NCBI RefSeq assembly: GCF_002684405.1
Contig: NZ_NYVD01000088.1
Span: forward strand, 1-41,922
Direction of reading: 5' to 3'
From: Parvibaculum sp.
GTDB taxonomy: Bacteria; Pseudomonadota; Alphaproteobacteria; Parvibaculales; Parvibaculaceae
Length of the DNA stretch: 41,922 nt
The position numbers and the translations under genes are program-made. The notes under the pieces are model-generated. The model saw nothing but the letters and a program-made list of their open reading frames with translations, was not told where the DNA came from and ran no database searches. This document shows, piece after piece, positions 16,956 to 25,497 of the stretch (within the stretch, counting starts at the first letter, position 1; each line of letters opens with the position of its first letter).

Positions 16956-18103
16956 TCCGCCTTTTCCTTGACCGATTTCGCCTTCGCGCCACCCGCCGAG
17001 ACGGAACGCTGGCCGGTGATCCGGAGCCCGTAGCCTTCAAGGCCCACCAGGCTGCGATCCGTATCGGAGAGAAGCTCCATTTCGTGAATGCCGAGATCGA
17101 GCAGGATCTGCGCGCCGACGCCATATTCGCGCAGGCGGCGCGGCATGCCCTGATCTTCGCTCTCCCCCTCACCCTTGTGGAGCAGCCGGTCGGAGATGAC
17201 GGTGGAGGTCGTGTCGCGGATGAGCACGACCACGCCGCGCCCCTCCTCGCCGATGATCCGCATACTGTCTTTCAGCACCGACGACCGCGGGCCCGACGCG
17301 CCCAGCACGTCGTCGAAAATATTGACGGCGTGAACGCGCACCAGCACGGGCTCCGGCGTAGAGATATCGCCCTTCACCAGCGCGATATGCTCGGCATATT
17401 CGACCGTGTTCTGATAGACCATCATCTTGAAGTCGCCGCCGAACTCGCTCGTCAGCTCGCTCTCGATGGCGCGGCGGATGAAATTGTCGTAGCGGCGGCG
17501 ATAAGCGATGAGATCGGCGATGGTCGCGATCTTGAGGCCGTGAAGCTGCGCGAAATTCACCAGATCCGGCAAACGTGCCATGGTGCCGTCATCATTCATG
17601 ATTTCGCAGATGACGCCGCCGGGATAAAGACCGGCAAGCCTTGCGATATCGACGGCGGCTTCGGTATGGCCCGCGCGCACCAGCACACCGCCGTCCTTTG
17701 CGACGAGCGGAAACACATGGCCGGGCGACACGATGTCCTGCGCGCTCTTGGTCGGGTCGATGGCGACCGACACGGTATGCGCGCGGTCATGCGCGGAGAT
17801 ACCGGTGGAGATGCCCTCGCGCGCCTCGATGGAGACGGTAAAGGCGGTCTGATGGCGCGACTGGTTGTGGCTCGACATGAGCTGCAGGTTCAGCTCCTTG
17901 GCCCGGTCCGCATTCAGCGACAGGCAGATGAGCCCGCGGCCGTATTTCGCCATGAAGTTGACCGCTTCCGGCGTGCACATTTGCGCCGGGATGACGAGAT
18001 CGCCCTCATTCTCGCGATCCTCCGCATCGACCAGCACGAACATCTTGCCGTTGCGCGCGTCTTCGATGACTTCTTCTATGGGCGACAGAAATTCCTTGTA
18101 CAC
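16952..18103 (-). CDS. ribB: 3,4-dihydroxy-2-butanone-4-phosphate synthase fused to a degenerate GTP cyclohydrolase II domain
   Basis: A 383-residue two-domain protein. Residues 1-205 form an intact RibB with VDAEDRENEGDLV (25-37), SSHNQSRHQTAFTVSI and RAGHTEAAVDIARLAG, making the four-carbon unit of the xylene ring. Residues 210-370 resemble RibA, but the three zinc cysteines of active GTP cyclohydrolase II (ECLTGD and CDC in E. coli) are replaced: the stretch reads VRVHAVNIFDD then GPRSS, with Asn261, Pro272 and Ser274 at the cysteine positions. GTP cyclohydrolase II activity is therefore not expected, and a separate ribA should exist elsewhere. Inactive RibA halves are known from rhizobial RibBA proteins. 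It overlaps ribH by 4 bp and follows ribE by 6 bp. Confidence 0.93.
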   Translation of the reverse strand: MYKEFLSPIEEVIEDARNGKMFVLVDAEDRENEGDLVIPAQMCTPEAVNFMAKYGRGLICLSLNADRAKELNLQLMSSHNQSRHQTAFTVSIEAREGISTGISAHDRAHTVSVAIDPTKSAQDIVSPGHVFPLVAKDGGVLVRAGHTEAAVDIARLAGLYPGGVICEIMNDDGTMARLPDLVNFAQLHGLKIATIADLIAYRRRYDNFIRRAIESELTSEFGGDFKMMVYQNTVEYAEHIALVKGDISTPEPVLVRVHAVNIFDDVLGASGPRSSVLKDSMRIIGEEGRGVVVLIRDTTSTVISDRLLHKGEGESEDQGMPRRLREYGVGAQILLDLGIHEMELLSDTDRSLVGLEGYGLRITGQRSVSAGGAKAKSVKEKAE

Positions 18104-18109
18104 GGGGCC

Positions 18110-18724
18110 TTAGTCCTTCTCAGCCAGGCGCGCGACATAGCGGGCCAGCATATCAATTTCAAGATTAATCGCATCGCCCTCGCGGGCGCCGCCCCAGGTG
18201 GTGACGTCCTGGGTATGTGGAATGATGTTCACGCCGAAATGGCAGCTGCCGTCGGGCCGGTCCTCGACCTCGTTCACGGTGAGCGAAGTACCGTTGATGG
18301 TGATGGAACCTTTGGAGGCGATGTAGCGGGCGAGACTTGCGGGGGCCTCGAAGGTGAAACGCTTCGAGTCGCCATCGGGCCGGATGGACACGATACGCCC
18401 CACCCCGTCCACATGGCCCGAGACGACATGACCGCCCAGCTCGTCGCCGGCCTTGAGTGCGCGTTCCAGATTGATCCGCGTACCCTCTTTCCAGCCGCCC
18501 AGCACGGTGCAGTCGAGCGTCTCGGCGGAGGCATCGACGGCAAACCATTTGCCGATTTCATCGTCGCCCTTGTCCACCACGGTGAGGCAGCAGCCCGAAC
18601 AGGCGATGGAGGCGCCCATATCGATGCCCGCTGGATCGTAATGGGTGGCGATGACGAAACGCGTGTCGCCACGCTTCTCGATGGCGCGCACGGTGCCTAT
18701 GTCCGTCACGATACCGGTGAACAT
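18110..18724 (-). CDS. ribE: Riboflavin synthase alpha chain
   Basis: A 204-residue enzyme that dismutates two lumazine molecules to riboflavin. It has the expected two homologous beta-barrels. The first starts MFTGIVTDIGTV and contains GASIACSGCCLTVV. The second contains GGHVVSGHVDGVG and GSITINGTSLTVNEV. It sits 6 bp after ribD and 6 bp before ribBA in the rib operon. Some annotators call this gene ribC. Confidence 0.96.
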   Translation of the reverse strand: MFTGIVTDIGTVRAIEKRGDTRFVIATHYDPAGIDMGASIACSGCCLTVVDKGDDEIGKWFAVDASAETLDCTVLGGWKEGTRINLERALKAGDELGGHVVSGHVDGVGRIVSIRPDGDSKRFTFEAPASLARYIASKGSITINGTSLTVNEVEDRPDGSCHFGVNIIPHTQDVTTWGGAREGDAINLEIDMLARYVARLAEKD

Positions 18725-18730
18725 GATCGA

Positions 18731-19849
18731 TCAGCTCCGATAGACGTAGCTCGACAGCGTGTCCGCGCCGAGCTGCATACTGTGAGTGTGAAGAAAACCC
18801 GGCGCATCGCCGACACGCCCGATACCGAGCGAGGCGATGGCGGGATAGCCGTCGCCGCCCAGCAGTGTCGGCGCGCGGAACCATTCGAGCCGGTCCACCA
18901 GACGCGCCTGAACGAGCGAAGAGGCAAGTCGCGCCCCACCCTCGACCAGCACGCGGGTCAATCCGCGTTCGGCAAGCAGTTCCATTGCCACGCGCATATC
19001 CATGGCGCCGGTCTTGTCGGGCGCGACATCGACAAGCTCCACGCCGCATCCCTCAAACGCCTTGCGACGCTCCGTATCGCCGCCCGGATGGGTAAGGATG
19101 ACGAGCGGTACATCCTTCGCCGTGCTGACGAGCCTGGAGGTGAGCGGCAGGCGCAACCGCCCGTCCGCGACGATGCGCATGGGATGACGGTCGGACATGC
19201 CCGGCAGGCGGCAGGTAAGTTCGGGATCGTCGACGATGGCGGTGGCGCTGCCGACCATGATGGCGTCATGCGTGGCGCGCAGCAGATGGCCGCGCGCACG
19301 CGCCGCCTCGCCCGTGATCCACTGGCTGTGGCCGCTATGGGTCGCGGTGCGCCCGTCCAGCGTGCTGGCGATCTTGAGCGTCACCAGCGGGCGGTTGTCG
19401 CTGATCCTGAGGAAAAAACCTTCATTGAGCAGATGCGCCTCGAGCGCGCAGACATTGTCCTCGACCTCGATGCCCGCCTTCTCCAGAAGCGCGAACCCCC
19501 GTCCGCCCACACGCGGATCGGGATCGGTAATAGCGACGACAACGCGGGAAATACCCGCCTCGATCAGCGCCTGGGCGCAGGGCGGCGTTTGTCCGTGATG
19601 AGCGCAGGGTTCGAGCGATACATAGGCCGTCGCGCCACGGGCCGCTTCGCCCGCGCGGGAAAGCGCCTCCGTCTCCGCATGGGGACGGCCGCCGGGTTGC
19701 GTCCAGCCGCGCCCGACGATGCGCGGACCGTCTTCTTCCTCACGGACGATAATGCAGCCGACAGCCGGGTTCGGCGCCACGCGGCCGAGCCCGCGCGCCG
19801 CCAGCGCCAGCGCCATTTTCATGAAATCCGCGTCGTAGGGCCGGACCAT
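18731..19849 (-). CDS. ribD: Bifunctional riboflavin biosynthesis deaminase/reductase
   Basis: A 372-residue protein with two domains. The deaminase (1-145) has the zinc motif HAETEAL (57-63) and PCAHHGQTPPC. The NADPH reductase (150-365) has LKIASTLDGRTA, GSATAIVDDPELTCR and VLVEGGARL. It converts the pyrimidine product of GTP cyclohydrolase II to the ribitylamino-uracil phosphate. It is the first rib gene of the operon, 51 bp after nrdR. No FMN riboswitch fits in the short gaps of this cluster. Confidence 0.96.
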   Translation of the reverse strand: MVRPYDADFMKMALALAARGLGRVAPNPAVGCIIVREEEDGPRIVGRGWTQPGGRPHAETEALSRAGEAARGATAYVSLEPCAHHGQTPPCAQALIEAGISRVVVAITDPDPRVGGRGFALLEKAGIEVEDNVCALEAHLLNEGFFLRISDNRPLVTLKIASTLDGRTATHSGHSQWITGEAARARGHLLRATHDAIMVGSATAIVDDPELTCRLPGMSDRHPMRIVADGRLRLPLTSRLVSTAKDVPLVILTHPGGDTERRKAFEGCGVELVDVAPDKTGAMDMRVAMELLAERGLTRVLVEGGARLASSLVQARLVDRLEWFRAPTLLGGDGYPAIASLGIGRVGDAPGFLHTHSMQLGADTLSSYVYRS

Positions 19850-19900
19850 GCTCTTCTCCTGCGGGCTCTTCAGACAAGACCGGGCCCGGCAGTGAGAACG

Positions 19901-20380
19901 CTAGTCCCGATCTTCGTCCACGTCCGATTCCGGGCCGCTCAACTCGCCCAGAAACTCTTCGAAATCCTTGACTTCGCGGAAGTTTCTGTAAACCGAGGCG
20001 AAGCGTACATAGGCCACGGCATCGAGTGAGCTGAGGCCTTCCATCACGAGCGTTCCGACCATTTTGGAAGGAATCTCGCTCTCGCCCATGCTCTCAAGCC
20101 GCCGGACGATGCCCGACACCATACGCTCGATGCGTTCCTGCTCAACCGGGCGTTTGCGCACGGCAATTTGCACGGAACGCATAAGCTTGTCCCGATCGAA
20201 GGGCACGCGGCGGCCATTGCTCTTCACAATGGTCAGTTCGCGAAGCTGGACCCGTTCAAAGGTCGTGAACCGCCCGCCACAGGCCGGGCAGAAGCGGCGG
20301 CGCCGGATCGCCGTGTTGTCCTCGGTGGGACGCGAGTCCTTCACCTGGGTGTCTTCGTTTCCGCAATATGGACAACGCAT
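19901..20380 (-). CDS. nrdR: Transcriptional repressor NrdR
   Basis: A 159-residue regulator of ribonucleotide reductase genes. A zinc ribbon at the N-terminus ([18 protein letters not shown], then [14 protein letters not shown]) is followed by an ATP-cone domain ([20 protein letters not shown], 54-73). It binds NrdR boxes when loaded with (d)ATP. The start MRCPYCG at 20380 is universal in the family; a longer reading to 20404 is unlikely. glyA-nrdR-ribD is the usual proteobacterial order. Confidence 0.96.
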   Translation of the reverse strand: MRCPYCGNEDTQVKDSRPTEDNTAIRRRRFCPACGGRFTTFERVQLRELTIVKSNGRRVPFDRDKLMRSVQIAVRKRPVEQERIERMVSGIVRRLESMGESEIPSKMVGTLVMEGLSSLDAVAYVRFASVYRNFREVKDFEEFLGELSGPESDVDEDRD

Positions 20381-20451
20381 GCGATGCCGCCCCCGCCTTT
20401 CCATCGGCCGTCAGACCGATATGTGCCCCTCAGAAAAAGATCGGTCCAAGT

Positions 20452-21768
20452 CTACTTCGGACCGCCATAAATCGGAAACCGCTTGCACAGCTCCAGAACG
20501 TCCGCGCCGACCTTTTGTTCGACATCGGCGTTCTTTTCAGCGCCATTGGCGGCAAGACCGTTCAGCACGTCGACGATCATGCGGCCGACTTCCTGGAACT
20601 CCGTCACGCCGAAACCGCGCGTCGTGCCCGCGGGCGTCCCCAGACGCACACCGGAAGTAACGGTCGGCTTTTCCGGATCGAAGGGAATGCCGTTCTTGTT
20701 GCAGGTGATGCGCGCTTCCTCGAGCGCCTTCTCCGCAATATTGCCGGTCAGCGATTTCGGACGCAGATCGACCAGCACCACATGCGTATCGGATCCGCCA
20801 GAAACGATGTCGAGACCGCCATCGACCAGCGTCGCCGCCAGGGCGCGCGCATTGTCGACCACGTTCTGCGCATAGACCTTGAAGTCGGGACGCAGCGCTT
20901 CGCCGAACGCAACCGCCTTGCCCGCGATCACATGCATGAGCGGCCCGCCCTGAATGCCGGGGAAGATCGCCGAATTGATCTTCTTGCCGAGATCCGGGTT
21001 GTTGGACAGGATCATGCCGCCGCGCGGACCGCGCAGCGTCTTATGCGTCGTGGTGGTGACGACATCGGCATGCGGCAGCGGGCTGGGATGCGCGCCACCG
21101 GCCACGAGACCGGCGAAATGCGCCATGTCGACCATGAAATAGGCACCGACCTTGTCGGCGATCTCACGGAACGCCTTGAAGTCGATCTGACGCGGATAGG
21201 CCGAGCCGCCCGCGATGATCAGCTTGGGCTTGTGTTCCATGGCGAGGCTCTCGACCTCGTCCATGTCGATGCGGTGGTCCTGCTGGCGCACGCCATACTG
21301 GACCGCATTGAACCATTTGCCCGACTGGTTGGGCGCTGCGCCATGCGTCAGGTGACCGCCGGCGGCAAGGCTCATACCCAGGATCGTATCGCCGGGCTGC
21401 AGCAGCGCCTGGAAGACGCCCTGGTTGGCCTGCGAGCCGGAATTGGGCTGCACGTTCACATAGGCGCAGTCGAACAGACGCTTGGCGCGCTCAATCGCCA
21501 GGTTCTCGGCAATATCGACGAACTCGCAACCGCCGTAATAGCGCCGGCCCGGATAGCCTTCCGCATATTTGTTCGTCAGCACCGACCCCTGCGCGTCGAG
21601 CACGGCACGGGACACGATGTTCTCGGAAGCAATGAGCTCGATCTGCGTTTGCTGGCGCCCAAGCTCCTGCTCGATCGCCTTCATGATTTCGGGATCGCTC
21701 TCCGCGAGGCTCGCGGAAAAGAAACCGGCGGACTGACCAGCGCCGGTCGCAGCTTTGCTTAGAGACAT
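20452..21768 (-). CDS. glyA: Serine hydroxymethyltransferase
   Basis: A 438-residue PLP enzyme that interconverts serine and glycine with tetrahydrofolate, the main one-carbon source. The PLP lysine is K243 in [44 protein letters not shown] and [12 protein letters not shown] are all present. AAGGT precedes the ATG. It begins the long minus-strand run to thiL and has an unusually long upstream region of about 600 bp shared with mucR. Confidence 0.97.
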   Translation of the reverse strand: MSLSKAATGAGQSAGFFSASLAESDPEIMKAIEQELGRQQTQIELIASENIVSRAVLDAQGSVLTNKYAEGYPGRRYYGGCEFVDIAENLAIERAKRLFDCAYVNVQPNSGSQANQGVFQALLQPGDTILGMSLAAGGHLTHGAAPNQSGKWFNAVQYGVRQQDHRIDMDEVESLAMEHKPKLIIAGGSAYPRQIDFKAFREIADKVGAYFMVDMAHFAGLVAGGAHPSPLPHADVVTTTTHKTLRGPRGGMILSNNPDLGKKINSAIFPGIQGGPLMHVIAGKAVAFGEALRPDFKVYAQNVVDNARALAATLVDGGLDIVSGGSDTHVVLVDLRPKSLTGNIAEKALEEARITCNKNGIPFDPEKPTVTSGVRLGTPAGTTRGFGVTEFQEVGRMIVDVLNGLAANGAEKNADVEQKVGADVLELCKRFPIYGGPK

Positions 21769-22384
21769 AAAACTACCTTTTTCAGTTCATATTGGCCGCT
21801 GGCGCGTCACGCGCCCTGCGGGGACCGGCCGTTCGAACCTCACGCCGCGGAGCCCTTTGACGCATTCATCAAAGCGCAGGAATTCCAGCGCTCGCGCATT
21901 GGGTTTGCCGCTTATCTGTCGCCCACGGTTCGGGCGGACCGAGGGGGGACCAGCCGGTGCGCGCGTCATACCATATATGGCTGTTTGAGAGCAATTGACC
22001 ACCATGTGACAAGCGCCGGGACACGAATGCAGGCCGCGGATGTCTCACTGGGAGACATGTGTTTTTATCGAAAACAGATTCCGCATGAATATATCCGCGC
22101 CAACGCGCCGCGAAAATGCGGAGTGCCGACTACCTTTCATGGAGCAATAGTCGTTTCATTAAATAGCCCCCACTAATATTTACAGATTTCATGTTTTCCT
22201 GCCCCAACTGCTTAAGCGACACCAGGATGCCAGTAACTCACACCACATTTGTTGATGTTTTCGTAAGCAGAAGCGGGTTAATTGCTTGCAGCGCTCTGTT
22301 GTATCGCGCTAGAAGATGATCGTTATTGACGCTGAGGGATTCTCAGCGAGCCGATCTTACGAAAATTAAAGGTAAATTCTCAGG
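21769..22384. other. 616-bp non-coding region between divergent glyA and mucR
   Basis: No convincing gene is present. On the glyA side (GC-rich) are GGCGCGT (21801-21807)/ACGCGCC (21809-21815) and CTTTGA (21855-21860)/TCAAAG (21869-21874), which could form hairpins in a glyA leader, and a palindrome CCATATATGG (21971-21980). In the middle, ATGTCTC (22040-22046)/GAGACAT (22052-22058) is followed shortly by TTTTT, resembling a plus-strand terminator. The mucR side is much richer in A+T and contains a hairpin CGCTGAG (22330-22336)/CTCAGCG (22342-22348). A possible mucR promoter is TTGCAG, 17 bp, CTAGAA, about 80 bp upstream of the gene. No known riboswitch was recognised. Confidence 0.5.
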
Positions 22385-22831
22385 ATGGACCAGAACACTA
22401 CCGGCGACGAAGTCCAGAGCAGCGACTATCTTGGCCTCGCTGTGGAGATCGTTTCTGCCTATGTAAGTAATAATGCGATGTCTTCGGCCGACCTGCCGGC
22501 AATGATCCGTACGGTTCACACGACCCTGGTCGATCTCGGCAAGGGAACGGATTCAAGCGAACCCGACCTGACGCCCGCCGTACCGGTGAAGAAGTCGGTG
22601 ACGCCCGATTACATCATCTGCCTCGAAGACGGCAAGAAACTGAAAATGCTGAAGCGCTACCTGCGCTCGCAATACGGCATGACGCCGGAAGAGTATCGTG
22701 CGCGCTGGGGCCTGCCGCATGACTATCCGATGGTCGCGCCGAACTACGCCGCGCAGCGCTCCAAGCTTGCCAAGCAGATCGGGCTCGGCCGTGCAGGCAC
22801 CGCCCCTGCCCGCGGTCGCCGCAAGAAGTAA
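22385..22831 (+). CDS. MucR/Ros-family transcriptional regulator lacking most zinc ligands
   Basis: A 148-residue MucR/Ros regulator. In Ros the zinc finger uses Cys79, Cys82, His92 and His97. Here the same positions read Cys79, Asp82, Tyr92 and Tyr97 (ICLEDGKKLKMLKRYLRSQY), so only one ligand remains and zinc binding is unlikely. The DNA-binding tail GMTPEEYRARWGLPHDYPMV and APNYAAQRS are fully conserved, and the C-terminus is basic (RGRRKK). Zinc-free members of the family that still bind DNA are known. MucR-type proteins regulate cell-cycle, surface and virulence genes and bind AT-rich DNA. The AT-rich upstream region suggests autoregulation. Confidence 0.9.
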   Translation: MDQNTTGDEVQSSDYLGLAVEIVSAYVSNNAMSSADLPAMIRTVHTTLVDLGKGTDSSEPDLTPAVPVKKSVTPDYIICLEDGKKLKMLKRYLRSQYGMTPEEYRARWGLPHDYPMVAPNYAAQRSKLAKQIGLGRAGTAPARGRRKK

Positions 22832-22842
22832 GCTCCGATCGG

Positions 22843-23151
22843 TCAGACGATGATGCCGCCCCCCGATCCTTCTTCAGGATTTCGGGGGGTTGGTTTTTCC
22901 GGCGTCCGCTCTTCGCCTTCCTCGATCCGCTTGAGACGATAGAGAAGCTTGCCCCGCGCCACGCGCTCCAGCTCGCGCTGCGGCGCCGTCGTCGGCCCGA
23001 CCACCGACACCTCGACACCTGTCGCCACATCGACGGCCGTCACCTTGACGCTGCCGCCCAGCGGTGTGAATTCGAAAATGATTTCCCCGCCGGCGCCCGC
23101 CGGCATCCCGGGGCGGCTCGCGCCGCCCTTTTCGGGATCGTCAGGCGGCAC
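22843..23151 (-). CDS. Small alphaproteobacterial conserved protein (probably DUF6898)
   Basis: A 102-residue protein. The core [20 protein letters not shown] (about 21-40) continues with [20 protein letters not shown] and a helix [21 protein letters not shown] recognise this as the short protein family commonly found next to hemA in alphaproteobacteria, probably DUF6898. The function is unknown. The start overlaps the hemA stop by 11 bp, suggesting coupled translation. The C-terminus is proline/glutamate-rich. It converges with mucR with an 11-bp gap. Confidence 0.75.
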   Translation of the reverse strand: MPPDDPEKGGASRPGMPAGAGGEIIFEFTPLGGSVKVTAVDVATGVEVSVVGPTTAPQRELERVARGKLLYRLKRIEEGEERTPEKPTPRNPEEGSGGGIIV

Positions 23152-24352
23152 GCCTGATGTTCCGGCGCGTCCACACCTTGTCGAGTGCGGAAACGAGTTC
23201 GCGCATCATCTCGTCGGTATGCACCGGCAAGGGCGTGAAGCGCAGCCGCTCCGTGCCGCGCGGCACGGTGGGATAGTTGATCGGCTGCACATAGATGTCG
23301 AAATCCATCAGCAGCTCGTCGGAAACGGCCTTGCAGACGACAGGGTCGCCCACCATCAGCGGCACGATATGGCTTTCGCACATCATCACCGGCAGACCGG
23401 CCTCCGCCATCATGGAACGCAGCGTATGCGCCCGCTCCTGATGAAGTTCGCGCTCCGCATTGCTGCTCTTCAGATGACGCACCGAAGCCAGCACGCCCGC
23501 CGCCAGCACCGGCGCGAGCGAGGTGGAGAAAATGAAGCCCGGCGCATAGGAGCGCACGACATCGACCAACGTGGAAGACGCCGCGATATAGCCGCCCATC
23601 ACGCCGAAGCCCTTGGCCAGCGTACCTTCGATGATGTCGACCTTGTCGAGCACATCGTCGCGTTCCGCGATGCCGCCGCCGCGCGGCCCGTAAAGGCCGA
23701 CCGCATGCACCTCGTCCAGATAGGTCAGCGCATTGTAGCGATGCGCCAGATCGCAGATCTCGCCGATGGGCGCGATATCGCCATCCATCGAATAGACGCT
23801 TTCGAAAGCGACGATCTTGGGCTGGTCGGGGTCGATCTCGCGCAGCAGCTCTTCCAGATGCTGAAGATCGTTATGGCGCCAGACGCGCTTGGGCCCGCCG
23901 CCGCGGCGAATGCCTTCGATCATCGAGGCGTGGTTCATCTCGTCGGAGATCATCACGCAGTCGCCGAGAATACGCGCCAGCGTGGACAGCGTCGCATCGT
24001 TCGCGGCATAGCCCGAGGTGAAGAGCAGCGCCGATTCCTTCTGGTGAAGATCGGCAAGCTCATGCTCCAGCTCGACATGGTAATGCGTGGTACCGGAAAT
24101 GTTGCGCGTACCGCCGGAGCCCGCGCCGACCTCGTCTACCGCCTGTTTCATGGCCGCGACCACCTTGGGGTGCTGGCCCATGCTCAGATAGTCGTTGGAG
24201 CACCAGACGGTGATCTGTTTCGTGCCTTCGGGCGTGTGATAGGTCGCACGCGGAAAATTGCCGCGATGACGCACGATGTCGGTGAAGACTCGGTATCGCC
24301 CTTCGTCCTTCACCGCCTGAAGCGCGTCCGTCAGTTTCTTGTCGTAATCCAT
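23141..24352 (-). CDS. hemA: 5-aminolevulinate synthase
   Basis: A 403-residue PLP enzyme that condenses glycine and succinyl-CoA to 5-aminolevulinate, the C4 (Shemin) entry to heme synthesis typical of alphaproteobacteria. The PLP lysine is K247 in [50 protein letters not shown] and [17 protein letters not shown] are diagnostic. ATG 24352, with AGGATAGGGG upstream, gives the family-typical MDYDKKL start; the frame is open to 24412. The downstream small gene overlaps its stop. GlyA, which supplies glycine, is about 2 kb away but divergent. Confidence 0.96.
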   Translation of the reverse strand: MDYDKKLTDALQAVKDEGRYRVFTDIVRHRGNFPRATYHTPEGTKQITVWCSNDYLSMGQHPKVVAAMKQAVDEVGAGSGGTRNISGTTHYHVELEHELADLHQKESALLFTSGYAANDATLSTLARILGDCVMISDEMNHASMIEGIRRGGGPKRVWRHNDLQHLEELLREIDPDQPKIVAFESVYSMDGDIAPIGEICDLAHRYNALTYLDEVHAVGLYGPRGGGIAERDDVLDKVDIIEGTLAKGFGVMGGYIAASSTLVDVVRSYAPGFIFSTSLAPVLAAGVLASVRHLKSSNAERELHQERAHTLRSMMAEAGLPVMMCESHIVPLMVGDPVVCKAVSDELLMDFDIYVQPINYPTVPRGTERLRFTPLPVHTDEMMRELVSALDKVWTRRNIRRAA

Positions 24353-24544
24353 CGCCCCTATCCTGCCTTTCCCCGGCCCATGCCGGGAGCCTCTCTTCGA
24401 GAAGGCACGCAACTCTCACGCGACGCCGGTCCAATGCGATACCGGTCAATGCCGCCCCGTCAACGGGTGATCCGCAAATTAACCCTTTGAAAATAAGGGG
24501 CCACACGCGAATTGTCGCATTATTTTCTTAGCATCGATGGGAGA

Positions 24545-25327
24545 TCAGGACGAGCCCCAAAGCCCTCGCTCCTGCAGAACCGATTTCAGGATTTTCGGCT
24601 CATCGGTCATCAGCCCGTCCACCCCGATGTCGATCAGACGGCGCATTTCGTCCGGATCGTCGATGGTCCAGACATGAACCTGCATCCCCAGCTCATGGGC
24701 GCGCTTGACGAGCTGCCGGTCGGCGATGGGGATGCCGTGCTGGCTGACGGGCAATTGGGCGCATCCGGCCTCAAACCCGCCCCAGAGGACGCCCAGCGGA
24801 CCGCTCCAGCTCGAAAAACGCAGGCGCGCCGTCCCCAGCGGACCGGTACCGGTACACAGATCCGGCCCCAGCGCCTCGCGGATGGCGGCGGTTCGCTTGT
24901 CTGAAAAGGAATTCACACAGACGCGCTCGATGGCGCCCTGCTCGCGCAGAACGCGGATCAGCGGCTCCACCGCATTGTTGAGCTTCGGGTCGATATTGAT
25001 CCTGAGATCGGGCCAGGCGGTGAGCATGTCGGCAAAGAGCGGGATCGGCTCCTCGCCCGCGACCCGCGCCAGCTTCACCTCGTCATAATCCATCTCGCGG
25101 ATGAGGCCCGAGCGGTCCGTCACCCGGTCGAGCCGGTCGTCGTGAAAGGCAAGCAGCACACCGTCCCGCGTCGCATGAACATCGGTTTCGATATAGCGAT
25201 AGCCGAGATCCACCGCACCCTGAAAGGCGGGCATGGTGTTTTCCGGCCAGGCGCTCGCGCCGCCGCGATGCGCGAAAGCAAGAAGGCCGTCGAATTCGAG
25301 ATAGGGAAATCGGGAGGGGCGTGTCAC
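24545..25327 (-). CDS. Glycerophosphodiester phosphodiesterase
   Basis: A 260-residue TIM-barrel GDPD. The catalytic and metal residues are visible: His20-Arg21 (AHRGGASAWPENT), Glu29, Glu47 and Asp49 (YIETDVHATRDG) and His62 (FHDDRLDRVT). The C-terminal VWTIDDPDEMRRLIDIGVDG is typical. There is no signal peptide, so it is probably a cytoplasmic enzyme releasing glycerol-3-phosphate from glycerophosphodiesters. The start codon is GTG 25327, with AGGA ten bases upstream. A dispersed repeat lies between it and the L,D-transpeptidase gene upstream. Confidence 0.92.
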   Translation of the reverse strand: MTRPSRFPYLEFDGLLAFAHRGGASAWPENTMPAFQGAVDLGYRYIETDVHATRDGVLLAFHDDRLDRVTDRSGLIREMDYDEVKLARVAGEEPIPLFADMLTAWPDLRINIDPKLNNAVEPLIRVLREQGAIERVCVNSFSDKRTAAIREALGPDLCTGTGPLGTARLRFSSWSGPLGVLWGGFEAGCAQLPVSQHGIPIADRQLVKRAHELGMQVHVWTIDDPDEMRRLIDIGVDGLMTDEPKILKSVLQERGLWGSS

Positions 25328-25364
25328 CTGAATTTCGTCCTTTCCTCAGGACTCTTCCTGTTCC

Positions 25365-25458
25365 CGTCATTGCGAGGAGGCGCAGCCGACGAAGCAATCC
25401 AGCGCCGAGCCAACCGCTTCTGGATTGCCGCGCGCCCTGAAGGGCGCTCGCAATGACG
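25365..25458. repeat. Dispersed three-stem palindromic repeat
   Basis: CGTCATTGCGAG (25365-25376) and CTCGCAATGACG (25447-25458) are exact 12-bp terminal inverted repeats. Inside are GCAATCCAG (25394-25402)/CTGGATTGC (25420-25428) and GCGCCCT (25432-25438)/AGGGCGC (25441-25447). The 94-bp unit can fold as a closed multi-branch structure. The terminal sequence CGTCATTGCGAG is a familiar edge of short extragenic repeats in proteobacterial genomes. Only one copy is in this window. Confidence 0.75.
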
Positions 25459-25497
25459 ATCCCTTTGAAATCGATGACAACCGCATCAGATCGCCGC

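Noticed and set aside
18104-19900. FMN riboswitch in the riboflavin cluster
   Set aside because: The gaps are only 6 to 51 bp, too short for an FMN riboswitch, and no conserved RFN core was seen.
17084-20029. A 981-codon open frame on the plus strand opposite the riboflavin genes
   Set aside because: It is exactly antisense to ribBA, ribE, ribD and nrdR, all firmly identified. Its translation is rich in Arg, His and Ala with no domain pattern, a by-product of GC-rich codon bias.
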